DNA of 39,185 nt from CAYLUN01 sp964386865 (GTDB lineage Bacteria; Verrucomicrobiota; Kiritimatiellia; RFP12; UBA1067): assembly GCA_964386865.1 (NCBI GenBank), contig CAYLUN010000051.1, forward strand, positions 1 through 39,185, in the 5' to 3' direction. This document shows, piece after piece, positions 23,769 to 32,923 of the stretch. Made by a program: the position numbers and the translations under genes. The notes beneath the pieces are model-generated. The model was not told the DNA's origin. It saw only the letters and a list, made by a program, of their open reading frames with translations, and ran no database searches. The first letter of the stretch is position 1; each line of letters starts with the position of its first letter.

Positions 23769-26700
23769 TCACTTCGGAGGCGGAATCTGATAGACGCGCT
23801 TGCCGTTGACAATCGTCATCGACGGCAGAACCGTCCCATCCTCCGCTTTGGGCAGGCGGTCCGCCTGAGTCTTGAAATCGTCCTGACAGAACGCCCGGTG
23901 GATGACCGGCGCGGTGCGCATGAGGGCCGGATAGGTCAGCCCCTTGTGGACGGGCTGCGCGAAGTAGTCGCAGGCCGGCATGTCCGGCTGGGCCAGTATC
24001 TCCTCGAGTCCGAGATACGGGCAGAGCGTGTCCACCCATGCCACCAGCCGGGCCTCTTCCTCGGGCGTGACCTTCACGTCATGATGCTTGCCGCTGACGG
24101 CGATCTGAATCAGCGGGCTGCGGTAGGACATCGCCGCCAGCGGCGGAACCACCGTCGAGAGCGTCGGAATCTTGACCGCCGCGTTCGTGTAGAGCGCGTA
24201 AGGGAAGATCGGCCCAGCGACGCTGGTCTTGGGCAAGTCGTTGAACGTCTTCGCGCCCTTGCCGAACACCAGCCGGACGTACGGCCAGCTGATCAGGGTG
24301 CCCGGCTCGGTCCGGTGCGTCAGGTCCAGCCCCGCCTTGGGCTCCTTGCCGCTGTGGCAGCGGACGCAGTGCCGGTCCAAAACCGGCTGCACGAAGCGCG
24401 GAAAGCTGACCGTTTCGTCGCCCCACGCCGGTGGCTTCAATTCCGCTGGCGCGCGCTTCGACGAAGCCTTGTAGGCGGCCGTCGATGCCGTCACGGGGCG
24501 CGTCTCGTGGCAGCCCACGCAGCCGCGCACCTCGCCGGGCATCACATGCGTGAAGGAGCGCATGGTCTGCAAACAGCGGCCCTTCTCATCCAGAAGCTGG
24601 AAGTAGACCGACCGCACGGGCGGCACCTTCACGCTCACGCTGCCGTCCTCGCCCACCGGAACGGTTCCCAGCACCCGCTTGGTCCCCTCGTCGTAAATGA
24701 GCGAGACGGCGGTCTCGCCGAAGAGGCGGGTCTCCGGTATCGCGCCCTTCTTCCGGTAGATCTCGACTTCCGAATGCGTCGACCGCTTCCCGTCGCCGTA
24801 GGTCTGGCTCTCCACTTCCAGCACGCGTAGCGCCTTCACCAGGCCGCGCGGAATCCCCGACCCCTCGTACACGTCCTCGCTGTACAGCACACCGCTTTCC
24901 GGCTGCTGGTCCGGCGCGCGCATCTTGCCCGGCCAGCGCACGGCGTTGGGGATGACGCGCGGCAGCGCCCTTTTGCGGATGGGCTGCGCGTGCAGGATGT
25001 TGTACGCGCCCTTGAACAGCAGTTCCATGTTGCCGTCATAGTCCATCAGATAGAGCCGGAACCACTCCGCCTGTTTCTCAGCCGCGGTCCCAAAACTAGT
25101 TCCCGTGCGCGCCGAAACGAGCAACAGCTCAGGGCTCATCGGCACCGGGGTCTGATAGGCCTTGTAGCACGCGGGCGAAATGAAACCGGGGTTGTACACC
25201 TTGTCGGCGGGCCCCTTGCCGACCTCCGCCCACGGCACGTTCGGCGTGAGGTTGTAAACGCCGTCCGGATAGTTCAGCCCCTCGGTCTGGTTGATCACGC
25301 CCAGCGTACCGGCGTAGACGTCGTGATGCCCGACCGCGCTGAACAGCACCTTCGCGCTGCCCGGGATCGGGCGCGCGTTCATGACCATGTCCGGCCAGCG
25401 GCTCTGGTTGCCCCAGAACACGTTCAGCGCCGTGCCGTCGGGATTCGAGGTCCACAGGCTCTGGATGTTGAACACCTCGCGGTCCACATACTCCCAGCGC
25501 GTGTAGAGGACACGGCCGTCCGGCATGAACGTCGGCACGTAGTCAGCCTCGTTGTTGGCGCTCAGAAAGTAGATGTTCCTGCCGTTCGCGTCGCAGCGCG
25601 CCAGCACGAACATGCGGAACTTCGAGCCGCCGCAGCGCAAGTACTGGTTGCAGCGGCTGGTGGTGAAGAGGATGCCGCCGTCCGGCGCGTAGACCGCGTC
25701 CAGGTCGTTGTAGTCGCCCTCCGTGAGCTGCCGGAAGCCGCTCCCGTCCAGTCCTGTCTCGTACAGGTGGTACGCGCGCTGATCCTCAGCCTTCATGCAG
25801 TAGAGCACCCGCTTCCCGTCGAAGGAGAGGTCCGGACGCCAGAAGGCGGCCGGCGCGCCCTGCGGCGCGAGCTTGCGCACGGCGGCGTCGGGCCCGAGCC
25901 CCTCCAGCACCAGCAGGCGCCCGCCCGGCGTGGCGGTGTCTTCGTTGCGGTGGCGGATCTCGTGAAGCGACTCCGAGCCGTGGGCGTACCCGTTGTCGAT
26001 GCACAGGATGCCCGAGAAATCGATCTCCGGGTCGCTCAGCAGCAGCGCACGCTTCAACTGCCGGAGTTCGAGATAGAACGGCTCTTCGGCTGCCGCACCG
26101 CCGAGTTTGGCCATCCCCTGCGCCAGCGCCTTCTCCCAACGCTCGCGCTGTGCGGCATCGAGCCGTCCCGCCATGCGCTTGAGAATCCGCTCGGCCCGTT
26201 CCAACTCCTCGCGGCACGCCTCAACGCAAGGCTTCGCCCCCCGCTGCGCCAGCCAGTCCTGACGGATGAACTCCTGCGCCTCCTGCGTGGTGAGTCTGGC
26301 GACCGGAGGCTCCGGAAGCGTTTCAGGCAGCTTGTACGGCGACGGCTCCTGCTCGCCGGTTGTCTCGTAGAACCATCCGCCCGCGCCCTGCTTCAACGCG
26401 GCAAAAGCCTCTGAAGCTTGATAACGCTCCGTCTCGCCGTAAGAAACGACCGGATCCCACGCCGTGGTGTCGCTGCCATAATCGCCGCGTTTGTCCAAGA
26501 CAAACCGGACTGCGTCGCCCGCCTTCACCTGAAGCGACAGCTTCGGTTCAACGCCCTTTTCATCGTCGCCGTTGATCTCCGCCTTCCAGACCTCGCGGGC
26601 ATTGAGCAGGATGCTGGCGCGGATGCCGTTGCCGCCCACATCCAATTTGTAGACACGCCCGGACACGGCAACCTGCCCGTCGCGCGGCACCCGGAAGCAC

Positions 26701-26954
26701 CGCACCGAGGCGGTCGCCTGGCCGGAGTGCTGCCAGTTCTTGCCGACCCGCGTCCAGTCCGGACCGGTCCAGAACGCCGATCCGTACCACTTGCTGTCGC
26801 GGTACTCCATGGGTACAAACGTCACCTTGTCCAACTTGGCCTGCGCCTTCGGGCTTTCCGCAGCAAAGGCCGCCGAACCAACGAACACGATGCAGATGCC
26901 GCGTTTTATTATCATCCCCGCCGCTCGCCGATTCATCTTTGTCAGATTGCTCAT
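23769..26954 (-). CDS. Secreted HZS-alpha-like diheme propeller protein
   Basis: About 1061 aa from the ATG at 26954, which has GGAG 8 bases upstream; an in-frame ATG at 26987 right after the previous stop lacks a good site, and the longer open frame upstream lies over the esterase gene. A signal peptide (RGICIVFVGSAAFAA) leads into a beta-sandwich N-terminal domain (about 35-165, carbohydrate-binding-like), a helical region, and the HZS-alpha-type propeller (about 260-560; DLSFDGKRVLYCM, APDGGILFTTSRCNQ, DGRVLYTRWEYVDRE). Heme motifs CVGCH (812-816) and CVRCH (863-867) follow. It has no LamG domain, unlike its two relatives in the window. It sits inside the glycan operon between the esterase and the GH110-like enzyme, so a redox or binding role tied to glycan use is plausible. 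The true function is unknown. Confidence 0.75.
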   Translation of the reverse strand: MSNLTKMNRRAAGMIIKRGICIVFVGSAAFAAESPKAQAKLDKVTFVPMEYRDSKWYGSAFWTGPDWTRVGKNWQHSGQATASVRCFRVPRDGQVAVSGRVYKLDVGGNGIRASILLNAREVWKAEINGDDEKGVEPKLSLQVKAGDAVRFVLDKRGDYGSDTTAWDPVVSYGETERYQASEAFAALKQGAGGWFYETTGEQEPSPYKLPETLPEPPVARLTTQEAQEFIRQDWLAQRGAKPCVEACREELERAERILKRMAGRLDAAQRERWEKALAQGMAKLGGAAAEEPFYLELRQLKRALLLSDPEIDFSGILCIDNGYAHGSESLHEIRHRNEDTATPGGRLLVLEGLGPDAAVRKLAPQGAPAAFWRPDLSFDGKRVLYCMKAEDQRAYHLYETGLDGSGFRQLTEGDYNDLDAVYAPDGGILFTTSRCNQYLRCGGSKFRMFVLARCDANGRNIYFLSANNEADYVPTFMPDGRVLYTRWEYVDREVFNIQSLWTSNPDGTALNVFWGNQSRWPDMVMNARPIPGSAKVLFSAVGHHDVYAGTLGVINQTEGLNYPDGVYNLTPNVPWAEVGKGPADKVYNPGFISPACYKAYQTPVPMSPELLLVSARTGTSFGTAAEKQAEWFRLYLMDYDGNMELLFKGAYNILHAQPIRKRALPRVIPNAVRWPGKMRAPDQQPESGVLYSEDVYEGSGIPRGLVKALRVLEVESQTYGDGKRSTHSEVEIYRKKGAIPETRLFGETAVSLIYDEGTKRVLGTVPVGEDGSVSVKVPPVRSVYFQLLDEKGRCLQTMRSFTHVMPGEVRGCVGCHETRPVTASTAAYKASSKRAPAELKPPAWGDETVSFPRFVQPVLDRHCVRCHSGKEPKAGLDLTHRTEPGTLISWPYVRLVFGKGAKTFNDLPKTSVAGPIFPYALYTNAAVKIPTLSTVVPPLAAMSYRSPLIQIAVSGKHHDVKVTPEEEARLVAWVDTLCPYLGLEEILAQPDMPACDYFAQPVHKGLTYPALMRTAPVIHRAFCQDDFKTQADRLPKAEDGTVLPSMTIVNGKRVYQIPPPK

Positions 26955-26989
26955 TTTATTACTCCGTTTCAGAAACTTAAATTCCATGG

Positions 26990-28612
26990 TTATTTGTTCT
27001 CGATTCTTCGTGAGTCCCCGAGCGTCGCCCGGAAAGGTTCGGCGGGAAGCCCCGCGCTGTTCTGCAACGTGACCTGCGGTTCGACCCAGCTCGCCCAGCC
27101 GTAGCGGATCTCCGTTGGGTTCGCGACCGCCGGGCAAAGGAGCTCGACCCGCTCCGGGCCGGCCTTGCGCGCCGCCGCCGGATGAAAGACGCCGTCCGCT
27201 CCGGCGATCTCGAAGCCCGGAACGTCCTCCTTTCCGTCCGAGGTCTGCAACCCCTGCTCGACCTGCTCGAAGCGTACGCACACCACGCCGCCCGCCCGTT
27301 CTGCCGCGGCGAACAGCGGTCCGCGCGCGGCCACCGGCTGCCCGTAGACCTGTTTCAGCGCGAGCCGCGCGAGCCGCTCGCCCACGGGCTGTTTGAAGCG
27401 CGGGTGGATGTTCTCCTTCTCCCCGCAATCCAGGGCGACGGCCATGCCCGTGTGCGGCACGCTGTCGCGCGCATAGGTTTGGGCTGCGCGGAACCCGGCC
27501 CAGTCGCCCACGTCTCCGAACGCGGCGAGTTGCACAAACAGGAAGGGCAACTCCGGCTTGTTCCAGGCCTTCCGCCAGGCGCCGATCAACGCGGGAAACA
27601 GCGTGCGGTACTCGGCTGGCCCGCCCGTATTCGCCTCGCCCTGATACCAGATCACACCCCGCAGGGAATACGGCACCAAGGGCGCGATCATGTTCTCATA
27701 AAGCGTGGAGGCGAATAGGCGGCTGTACGGATTCTCGGGGCCGGGGCTCGGAACCGGCGCGGGCTGCGGACCCTCCTTTGTTTTTTTCCAAGCCGCCGAG
27801 GCCTTGAGAAAGGCGTCGAAGTCGGCGACCTCTTTCAGCCACTGCTCCTTCGTCTTCCCCGAGGTAAGTCCTTTTCGGCGCGCGGCCGCATAGTGATGCA
27901 GCTCCGGCTTTTCCTCCAAAGCCCACAGCGGGGTCCAGACGTGCGCGTGCGTTCCGCCGTAGGAACTTTGGATGATCCCGACCTTGCGGCCCGTGGCGTG
28001 CTGGATCTTCTCGGCAAAATAGAAGGCGACGGCCGCCAGCTCCGCGTTCGCGGGCGGCGCGAAGGTTTTCCAGGCAAGCTCCTTCCCGCTGTATTCGCGG
28101 TCGGCCGGTAGACCCGTTTTCTGCGGCACCCGGACAAACCGGATCTCGGGGAAGGTTGCCACCAGACGCTCCTCGCCGCCCATTGTCCCGCGCAACGGCA
28201 TCACCATGTTGGACTGCCCGGAGGCCAGCCAAACCTCGCCGAACCAGACGTCCTCCAGCTTGACCGCGGCCGTGCCCGCCCGCGCCGCCAGCGCGTGCGG
28301 CCCGCCCGGCGCCTGCTCCGGCAGTTCGGCCTGCCACCGCCCCGTCGGCGCCGCAAGGGCCGAGGCCACGAGCTTGCCGTCGAGGCTGACCTCGACCGTC
28401 GCGCCGGGTTCCGCCATTCCCCAGACCGCAACCTTCATTTCGCATTGCAGAACCGCTCCGCTGTTCAATATGGGAGCGAACCTGAGCTCCTCCGCCATGG
28501 CCGCACCGCAGCCGAAAACCAGGGCGACCAGAAGCGCCTTCCGGTACGGTAAAGAAACGCATCGCGCGGGTTTCGCGGCGGGAAACAGACGTAATGAGGG
28601 GGTGTGTTTCAT
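26990..28612 (-). CDS. Secreted sialate O-acetylesterase-like (SASA/CE20-type) esterase
   Basis: A 540-aa exported esterase. An unusually long N-terminus (about 40 aa) ends in the hydrophobic stretch ALLVALVFGCGAAMAEE. Next come a small beta domain (about 42-120) and the SGNH-type esterase domain: catalytic Ser in WLASGQSNM (Ser134), the conserved RGVIWYQGEAN block, and a late His in KENIHPRF. SASA-domain enzymes remove O-acetyl groups from sialic acid, xylan or related sugars, so the substrate is not fixed by the family. Its ATG overlaps the stop of the sulfatase upstream by 4 bp (ATGA), a sign of translational coupling. Presence with sialidase-like and sialate-lyase-like genes favours acetylated sialoglycans, as an inference. 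Confidence 0.85.
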   Translation of the reverse strand: MKHTPSLRLFPAAKPARCVSLPYRKALLVALVFGCGAAMAEELRFAPILNSGAVLQCEMKVAVWGMAEPGATVEVSLDGKLVASALAAPTGRWQAELPEQAPGGPHALAARAGTAAVKLEDVWFGEVWLASGQSNMVMPLRGTMGGEERLVATFPEIRFVRVPQKTGLPADREYSGKELAWKTFAPPANAELAAVAFYFAEKIQHATGRKVGIIQSSYGGTHAHVWTPLWALEEKPELHHYAAARRKGLTSGKTKEQWLKEVADFDAFLKASAAWKKTKEGPQPAPVPSPGPENPYSRLFASTLYENMIAPLVPYSLRGVIWYQGEANTGGPAEYRTLFPALIGAWRKAWNKPELPFLFVQLAAFGDVGDWAGFRAAQTYARDSVPHTGMAVALDCGEKENIHPRFKQPVGERLARLALKQVYGQPVAARGPLFAAAERAGGVVCVRFEQVEQGLQTSDGKEDVPGFEIAGADGVFHPAAARKAGPERVELLCPAVANPTEIRYGWASWVEPQVTLQNSAGLPAEPFRATLGDSRRIENK

Positions 28613-30051
28613 GGTTTGGGTCTTTTCGTTTCCAGCATCTTATTAAGGTCATCCAGCATCCGCTGACGTGCTTTCGGATCCTCGGGAACCCGACCGTTGT
28701 CATTCGTCTGCTCAATCCACGCCTCCAGCACACGCCGCAGACGGCCGAGGGTTTCCTCATGCTCCGGAAAGCCGGCGAGATTTTTGAACTCGAAAGGATC
28801 CGTCAGCAAATCGTAAAGCTCCTCAGGCGGCCGGTGCGGAGCCATGAACTTTGCCTGGTCGGGGGTGAGTTGGCCTGCGGCGTGGAGCTTCTGCATGAGC
28901 GCGTAGATCGGGTTGGTGCGTTCGATGTAAGGCATCATTTGGCAACAAGGCCGTTCCGGCTCGAAGTTGCGAATGTATTTCCAACGCGCGTCGCGGACGG
29001 TGCGGACGCGGTCGAGACTTTCGTCAATCCGATCGCGGGCGGTGAAGAGGTATTCGCGGTGCTCGGCCTTGGCACCCAAGAAAGGCCGTCCATGCATCTC
29101 ATTCGGCACGGCCACACCCGCCAGCGCCAAGGTGGTCGCCGTCACATCGATCAGGCTGATCAGGTCGTCACAGGAAGAACCGGGCGCAAGCCATGTCGGC
29201 CAGCGGATGATCATCGGCACCTGGCATCCCTGCTCATACGGCCAGAACTTGCCACGGCCGCACTCGCGGCCGTTATCGCCAAAAAAGATGACGATGGTAT
29301 TCTCTCGCAGGCCGTCCTTTTCCAGCAGATCGAGCACCCTGCCCACCTTTGCATCGAGTGCCATCAGCGAGTCGTGATAAAGCGCCCAATCCGAACGCGC
29401 GACCGGATGGTCCGGCAGATACGGCGGCAACGTGACCTTGGCGGGGTCTGTCGGGGTTTTCTTTGCCTGATCGTAGATCCGGTGCGTCTCGTTGAAGTTA
29501 ACCTGCGCGTAAAACGGCTGGTGGTCCTTCAAATCACTCCACCGGTTCGAGTCGAACGGCTTCCCTTCCACATGAAAGTTCCAGTCGGTCTTGCCCGTGC
29601 CGCGGAAACCAGCGCCTTGAGGGAGCTCCGCCACGTTCGCGGTATAGTAACCCGCCTCGCGCAACCGGTCGGAGATGAGACGGACACCGGCGGGCAGGCT
29701 GTATTTGTCGTCCCGATGGCTGCGATGGTGGTGCGCGCCGAAGGCGATCTGCCACATCCCGGTGCAGAACGCCGAGCGCGACGGCGAACAGACCGGCGCG
29801 GTAGAAAATACGCGCCGATAAAGGCGTCCTTCCGTGGCGAGTTTGTCCAGGTGCGGCGTGCGGGCATCGGGATTCCCGTAGCAGGACAGGTCAGGGCCGA
29901 TGTCCTCGGCAATAAGCCAGAGGATGTTCGGGCGGGCGGCCTTCTCTCCGTTGCCGGCCACGTTCTGCTTGCCGCCGGACTTCGGCACATCGGCCGCATG
30001 CGATGCGGCAAGAAGCGCGAGCAGCAGGAGTGTCAGGATGCTTGTCTTCAT
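28609..30051 (-). CDS. Secreted S1-family sulfatase (SGSH/heparan-sulfamidase-like subgroup)
   Basis: A 480-aa sulfatase with signal peptide (MKTSILTLLLLALLAASHAA). The formylglycine signature is CSPSRSA with the target Cys at position 88; metal-binding residues are seen in NILWLIAEDIGPDLSCYG and FFGDNGRECGRGK. The GKWHLG motif usual in arylsulfatases is replaced by TANVAELPQG, and YEQGCQVPMIIRWP follows the GDNG block, a pattern of the sulfamidase-like branch. It should hydrolyse sulfate esters or N-sulfates on sugars after export. The Cys must be oxidised to formylglycine by FGE or an anSME enzyme; neither is recognisable in the window. The start overlaps the previous stop by 4 bp and its stop overlaps the esterase start by 4 bp. 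Confidence 0.92.
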   Translation of the reverse strand: MKTSILTLLLLALLAASHAADVPKSGGKQNVAGNGEKAARPNILWLIAEDIGPDLSCYGNPDARTPHLDKLATEGRLYRRVFSTAPVCSPSRSAFCTGMWQIAFGAHHHRSHRDDKYSLPAGVRLISDRLREAGYYTANVAELPQGAGFRGTGKTDWNFHVEGKPFDSNRWSDLKDHQPFYAQVNFNETHRIYDQAKKTPTDPAKVTLPPYLPDHPVARSDWALYHDSLMALDAKVGRVLDLLEKDGLRENTIVIFFGDNGRECGRGKFWPYEQGCQVPMIIRWPTWLAPGSSCDDLISLIDVTATTLALAGVAVPNEMHGRPFLGAKAEHREYLFTARDRIDESLDRVRTVRDARWKYIRNFEPERPCCQMMPYIERTNPIYALMQKLHAAGQLTPDQAKFMAPHRPPEELYDLLTDPFEFKNLAGFPEHEETLGRLRRVLEAWIEQTNDNGRVPEDPKARQRMLDDLNKMLETKRPKP

Positions 30052-31577
30052 CTCTTTTTCTCCGCATGCTTCTCAAGGTAGTCCTCGCGCGCATTGAACA
30101 GCGGGTTCTTCGCGTCGTAGGCCGGATTGGGCGTGACATCCTTGGCGCCGGTCTCTTTCATCCAAGACTCAAACTGCCTGCACATCTCCCCCACCCGCTC
30201 CGGCTGCTGTTGCGCAAGGTTCTGCCGCTCGCCGGGATCGGCTTGGAGATCGAACAGCTCGACGCTGGGCTCGGCGACGTATTTCAGGGTCCGCTCGGCC
30301 TTGCCCTCGCCTTCGCTCACAATGTGGTCGTACGGATGCCACACCAGCTTGTAACGGCTCTGAATCACAGCCCGCATCGGCGTGGCGCAATAATAGCTGA
30401 GATAGTGCGGATAATGCAGGAAGATCGATCGCTCCGGCAGGGTGCCGCCTGAGAACAGCGGCTTGAGGCTCACGCCGTCGAGCGTGTGGCCCGGCTCGAC
30501 TTTCACGCCGGCCAGCTCGCAGAAGGTCGGAAAGAAATCCGCGAACTGCACCGGCACATCGCAGCGCTGGCCCGGCGCGATGCCCTTGGGCCAGCGGATG
30601 AGCAGCGGCACGCGCACCCCGCCTTCGTAGAGCGTGCCCTTGCCCCGGCGGAACGGTTTGTTGCCCTCGCAATACGAGGCCCGGCCCTCCCCGCCGTTGT
30701 CGCCGGCCAAGACCACCAGCGTGTTGTCCGCCAACCCGAGTTCGCCGAGCGCGTCGAGCACCCGTCCCACCGAACGGTCGACAACCTCCAGGCTGGCGAG
30801 CATCTCCGGCCCGAGCCCCGGCTTCTGGCCTTTCAACTTTTCCTTCCACCGCTGCGTGTCCTCCGGCGGTACGACATGGGGTCCGTGGACCGCGTGATAA
30901 GGCAAATACAGGAAGAAGTTTTGGGTTCGGGTCTCACGCAGGAAACGGAGCGCTTCGTCGGTGAAATTCTCCGTGTCCTTGTAGGGCTTGCCGCCCAAAG
31001 CGATCACGTTGCAGAAATCAAAGCCCAGCTCGCGCGCCTTCGCAGGCGTCAGAAACAGCCCCGGCAAGTGCCACTTGCCCGAAATCGCGGTCCGGTATCC
31101 GCCCGCCTTCAGCGCCGTGACGAGCGAATAGGTGCCGGGGCGGACGGGATCGGGCAGCCGCGTTGTTTGGATGAGGTCGAAATGCAGCGACGGGCTGACG
31201 TCCGGCTTCACCGGCAACAACGGCTCCTGCATCCTCGCGTAGGGATGCGACCCCGGCACGCAGTCCGTGCGCCCGTGCCGGGCGGAAGACTGGCCCGTCA
31301 TGATCGTGGCCCGGCTCGGCGCGCACAGGATCTCCGAATAAGCCCGCGTGAAGAACATCCCCTCCTTTGCCAAACGGTCCATGTTCGGGGTCTGCAGATA
31401 CGGGTTCCCTGTCAGACTCATGCCCGCGTAGGGCAGGTCATCAATCAGAATAAAGACGATGTTGGGTTTGGCCGCAGGCTTCGGCGCATCCGCACCGTGC
31501 AACGCCGCCAGCGGTGCCAACAACAGAATGGTGAGGATGGTGAGGATGGGGTTCCCAATATAAACGATGGCTTTCAT
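30048..31577 (-). CDS. Secreted S1-family sulfatase (arylsulfatase A-like)
   Basis: A 509-aa exported sulfatase. AAAGGAATAA precedes the ATG at 31577; the signal peptide ends LLLAPLAALHGADA. The formylglycine motif is CAPSRATIMTGQ (Cys85), with metal-binding Asp46-Asp47 in FILIDDLPYAG, a GKWHLPG block, and GDNGGEGRASY followed by YEGGVRVPLLIRWP. All the usual S1 core motifs are intact, so this should be an active sulfate-ester hydrolase once matured. It differs clearly from the next sulfatase, so the pair probably removes two different sulfate groups. Its signal peptide is nearly copied in the fucosidase-like fragment at 13525. It lies 59 bp after the sialidase-like gene. Confidence 0.92.
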   Translation of the reverse strand: MKAIVYIGNPILTILTILLLAPLAALHGADAPKPAAKPNIVFILIDDLPYAGMSLTGNPYLQTPNMDRLAKEGMFFTRAYSEILCAPSRATIMTGQSSARHGRTDCVPGSHPYARMQEPLLPVKPDVSPSLHFDLIQTTRLPDPVRPGTYSLVTALKAGGYRTAISGKWHLPGLFLTPAKARELGFDFCNVIALGGKPYKDTENFTDEALRFLRETRTQNFFLYLPYHAVHGPHVVPPEDTQRWKEKLKGQKPGLGPEMLASLEVVDRSVGRVLDALGELGLADNTLVVLAGDNGGEGRASYCEGNKPFRRGKGTLYEGGVRVPLLIRWPKGIAPGQRCDVPVQFADFFPTFCELAGVKVEPGHTLDGVSLKPLFSGGTLPERSIFLHYPHYLSYYCATPMRAVIQSRYKLVWHPYDHIVSEGEGKAERTLKYVAEPSVELFDLQADPGERQNLAQQQPERVGEMCRQFESWMKETGAKDVTPNPAYDAKNPLFNAREDYLEKHAEKKR

Positions 31578-31636
31578 TTATTCCTTTGTTTTTTATCCAA
31601 GGCGGCAGTTCAGGCGCGGGCTTTTTTGCATTCTTT

Positions 31637-32878
31637 TTATGGGGGACCTTGGTAGAGACCCGTGGCGTAATTAATCAGGACGCGCTGACGGCTGTTTGTG
31701 GAGAAGGAACCGGATCGGACATCCGCCTCGGTGAAGGCCGCCATGAGAATGTTCTTGCCGCGTTTGCGTTCCCAGTCATAAATGAGATAGATCGTCCCGT
31801 CGGGTGCCTGCGTGCCGTCGGGATAGGTCACAGGGATCCGCCCATCCAGCAACAGGCCTCCGGCCCACGTCTCCCCGTCGTCCTCTGACAGATAAGCGGT
31901 GAGATTCTTGCGATGGGAACCGCGCTCGTTGATGCCGTCATGCTTCACCAGAAGCAGGTTGCCTGAAATCAATCTGCGGATGAAAAAGCGGGATGTGGTG
32001 TGCTTCAAATAATCCTCTGCTTCGGTCCAGGTGCGTCCGCCATCGCGCGAGAGCGATCGCCCAATTCCATAATCCTTGGTGCGCACCAGCAGCATCAGAG
32101 CGCCGTCTTTGCGTTCGACGATCATGGGCTCGTCGTAGTTAATGCGATTTTTAGGAATGTTTGCCGCACCTAGGAAAGTAAATGTCTTGCCGTTGTCTTT
32201 TGAGCTGAGGACGCGAGAACTGTTCTCGCGGCGCCAGAGAGAGGTCGGCATGAGCCACTCGCCCTTCTTGGTCACGATCGGCTTGTTGAGCATGACGCCG
32301 GAAAAAAGCGCCTTCGGTTCCGACCACGCGGGATTTTCGGCGTCGGGATTCTCGCACGTGACAGCCATCGTGACATTGAGGCCCGCGTTGACACCGTCGC
32401 CTTCCATCATCCACCAGAAGAGCCAGAGCTTGCCGGTCGGGTCAAGCCAAAGACACGGGTCGCAAGCCCGTTTGGGGCCGTCGCCGTCCGGATCAATGAC
32501 GAACTTCAGATCGCTCCATGTTTTGCCATCGTCGCCGCTGGTGGCCGCCATGACATAGTTATATTTATCCTCCCACACTGGGCCTGCATACCAAGCGGCC
32601 CAGAGGCGACCTTTCGGTGCGCGTTCAAGGGTCGGGATCCCCTGGTAATTCCGCTTGTCGGGACCGTATTCCGGACCGGGGTGGAGGTTCAACGCAACCG
32701 GAAAAGGCTTGTCGGAGGCTCTGATCACCTCGGACGCCGCTGTGTCCGTTGTTGGCGTCGGCACCGTCGCGCCGGCGCAGGCCGACGAAACGGAAAAGAG
32801 CAGCGCTAGCGCCGCGATGTTAGCTGTAAGTAAGTGCATTTTTAGTTTCTGCGAGGCGAGCTCCAAACGTGAAATCAT
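31637..32878 (-). CDS. Secreted BNR/Asp-box six-bladed propeller, sialidase-like
   Basis: A 413-aa protein with four Asp boxes: SGDDGKTW (114-121), SKDNGKTF (226-233), SRDGGRTW (277-284) and SEDDGETW (331-338). These mark a sialidase-type propeller. The FRIP motif that carries the first arginine of the GH33 triad is replaced by QGIP (79-82), so classical sialidase activity is uncertain; many such proteins act on other sugars or are uncharacterised. The ATG at 32878 has AAGGA 10 bases upstream; an internal ATG at 32839 begins a cleaner signal peptide (MHLLTANIAALALLFSVSSACAG) but has no good site. Its leader shares 19 bases with that of the RhaD fragment at 21798. It lies 45 bp after the FGE/BNR fusion. 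Confidence 0.75.
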   Translation of the reverse strand: MISRLELASQKLKMHLLTANIAALALLFSVSSACAGATVPTPTTDTAASEVIRASDKPFPVALNLHPGPEYGPDKRNYQGIPTLERAPKGRLWAAWYAGPVWEDKYNYVMAATSGDDGKTWSDLKFVIDPDGDGPKRACDPCLWLDPTGKLWLFWWMMEGDGVNAGLNVTMAVTCENPDAENPAWSEPKALFSGVMLNKPIVTKKGEWLMPTSLWRRENSSRVLSSKDNGKTFTFLGAANIPKNRINYDEPMIVERKDGALMLLVRTKDYGIGRSLSRDGGRTWTEAEDYLKHTTSRFFIRRLISGNLLLVKHDGINERGSHRKNLTAYLSEDDGETWAGGLLLDGRIPVTYPDGTQAPDGTIYLIYDWERKRGKNILMAAFTEADVRSGSFSTNSRQRVLINYATGLYQGPP

Positions 32879-32923
32879 TTTCTGTTTTTCCTTGTTGTGC
32901 TGTTGTAAAGGTCGAACCTGTTT

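Noticed and set aside
587..27000. Hydrazine synthase, hence an anammox-type organism
   Set aside because: The propeller/diheme layout matches the alpha-subunit-like superfamily, but no beta or gamma subunits or hydrazine dehydrogenase genes are present, and each protein carries carbohydrate-binding-type modules. The resemblance is at superfamily level only.
26990..27428. Long N-terminal extension of the HZS-alpha-like gene at 23769
   Set aside because: The open frame extends to 27428, but the extra residues are Arg/Gly-rich and lie over the esterase gene. The signal peptide and ribosome-binding site put the start at 26954.
28594..30081. 495-aa plus-strand open frame
   Set aside because: Shadow of the sulfatase at 28609-30051, which carries the full CxPSR and metal motifs.
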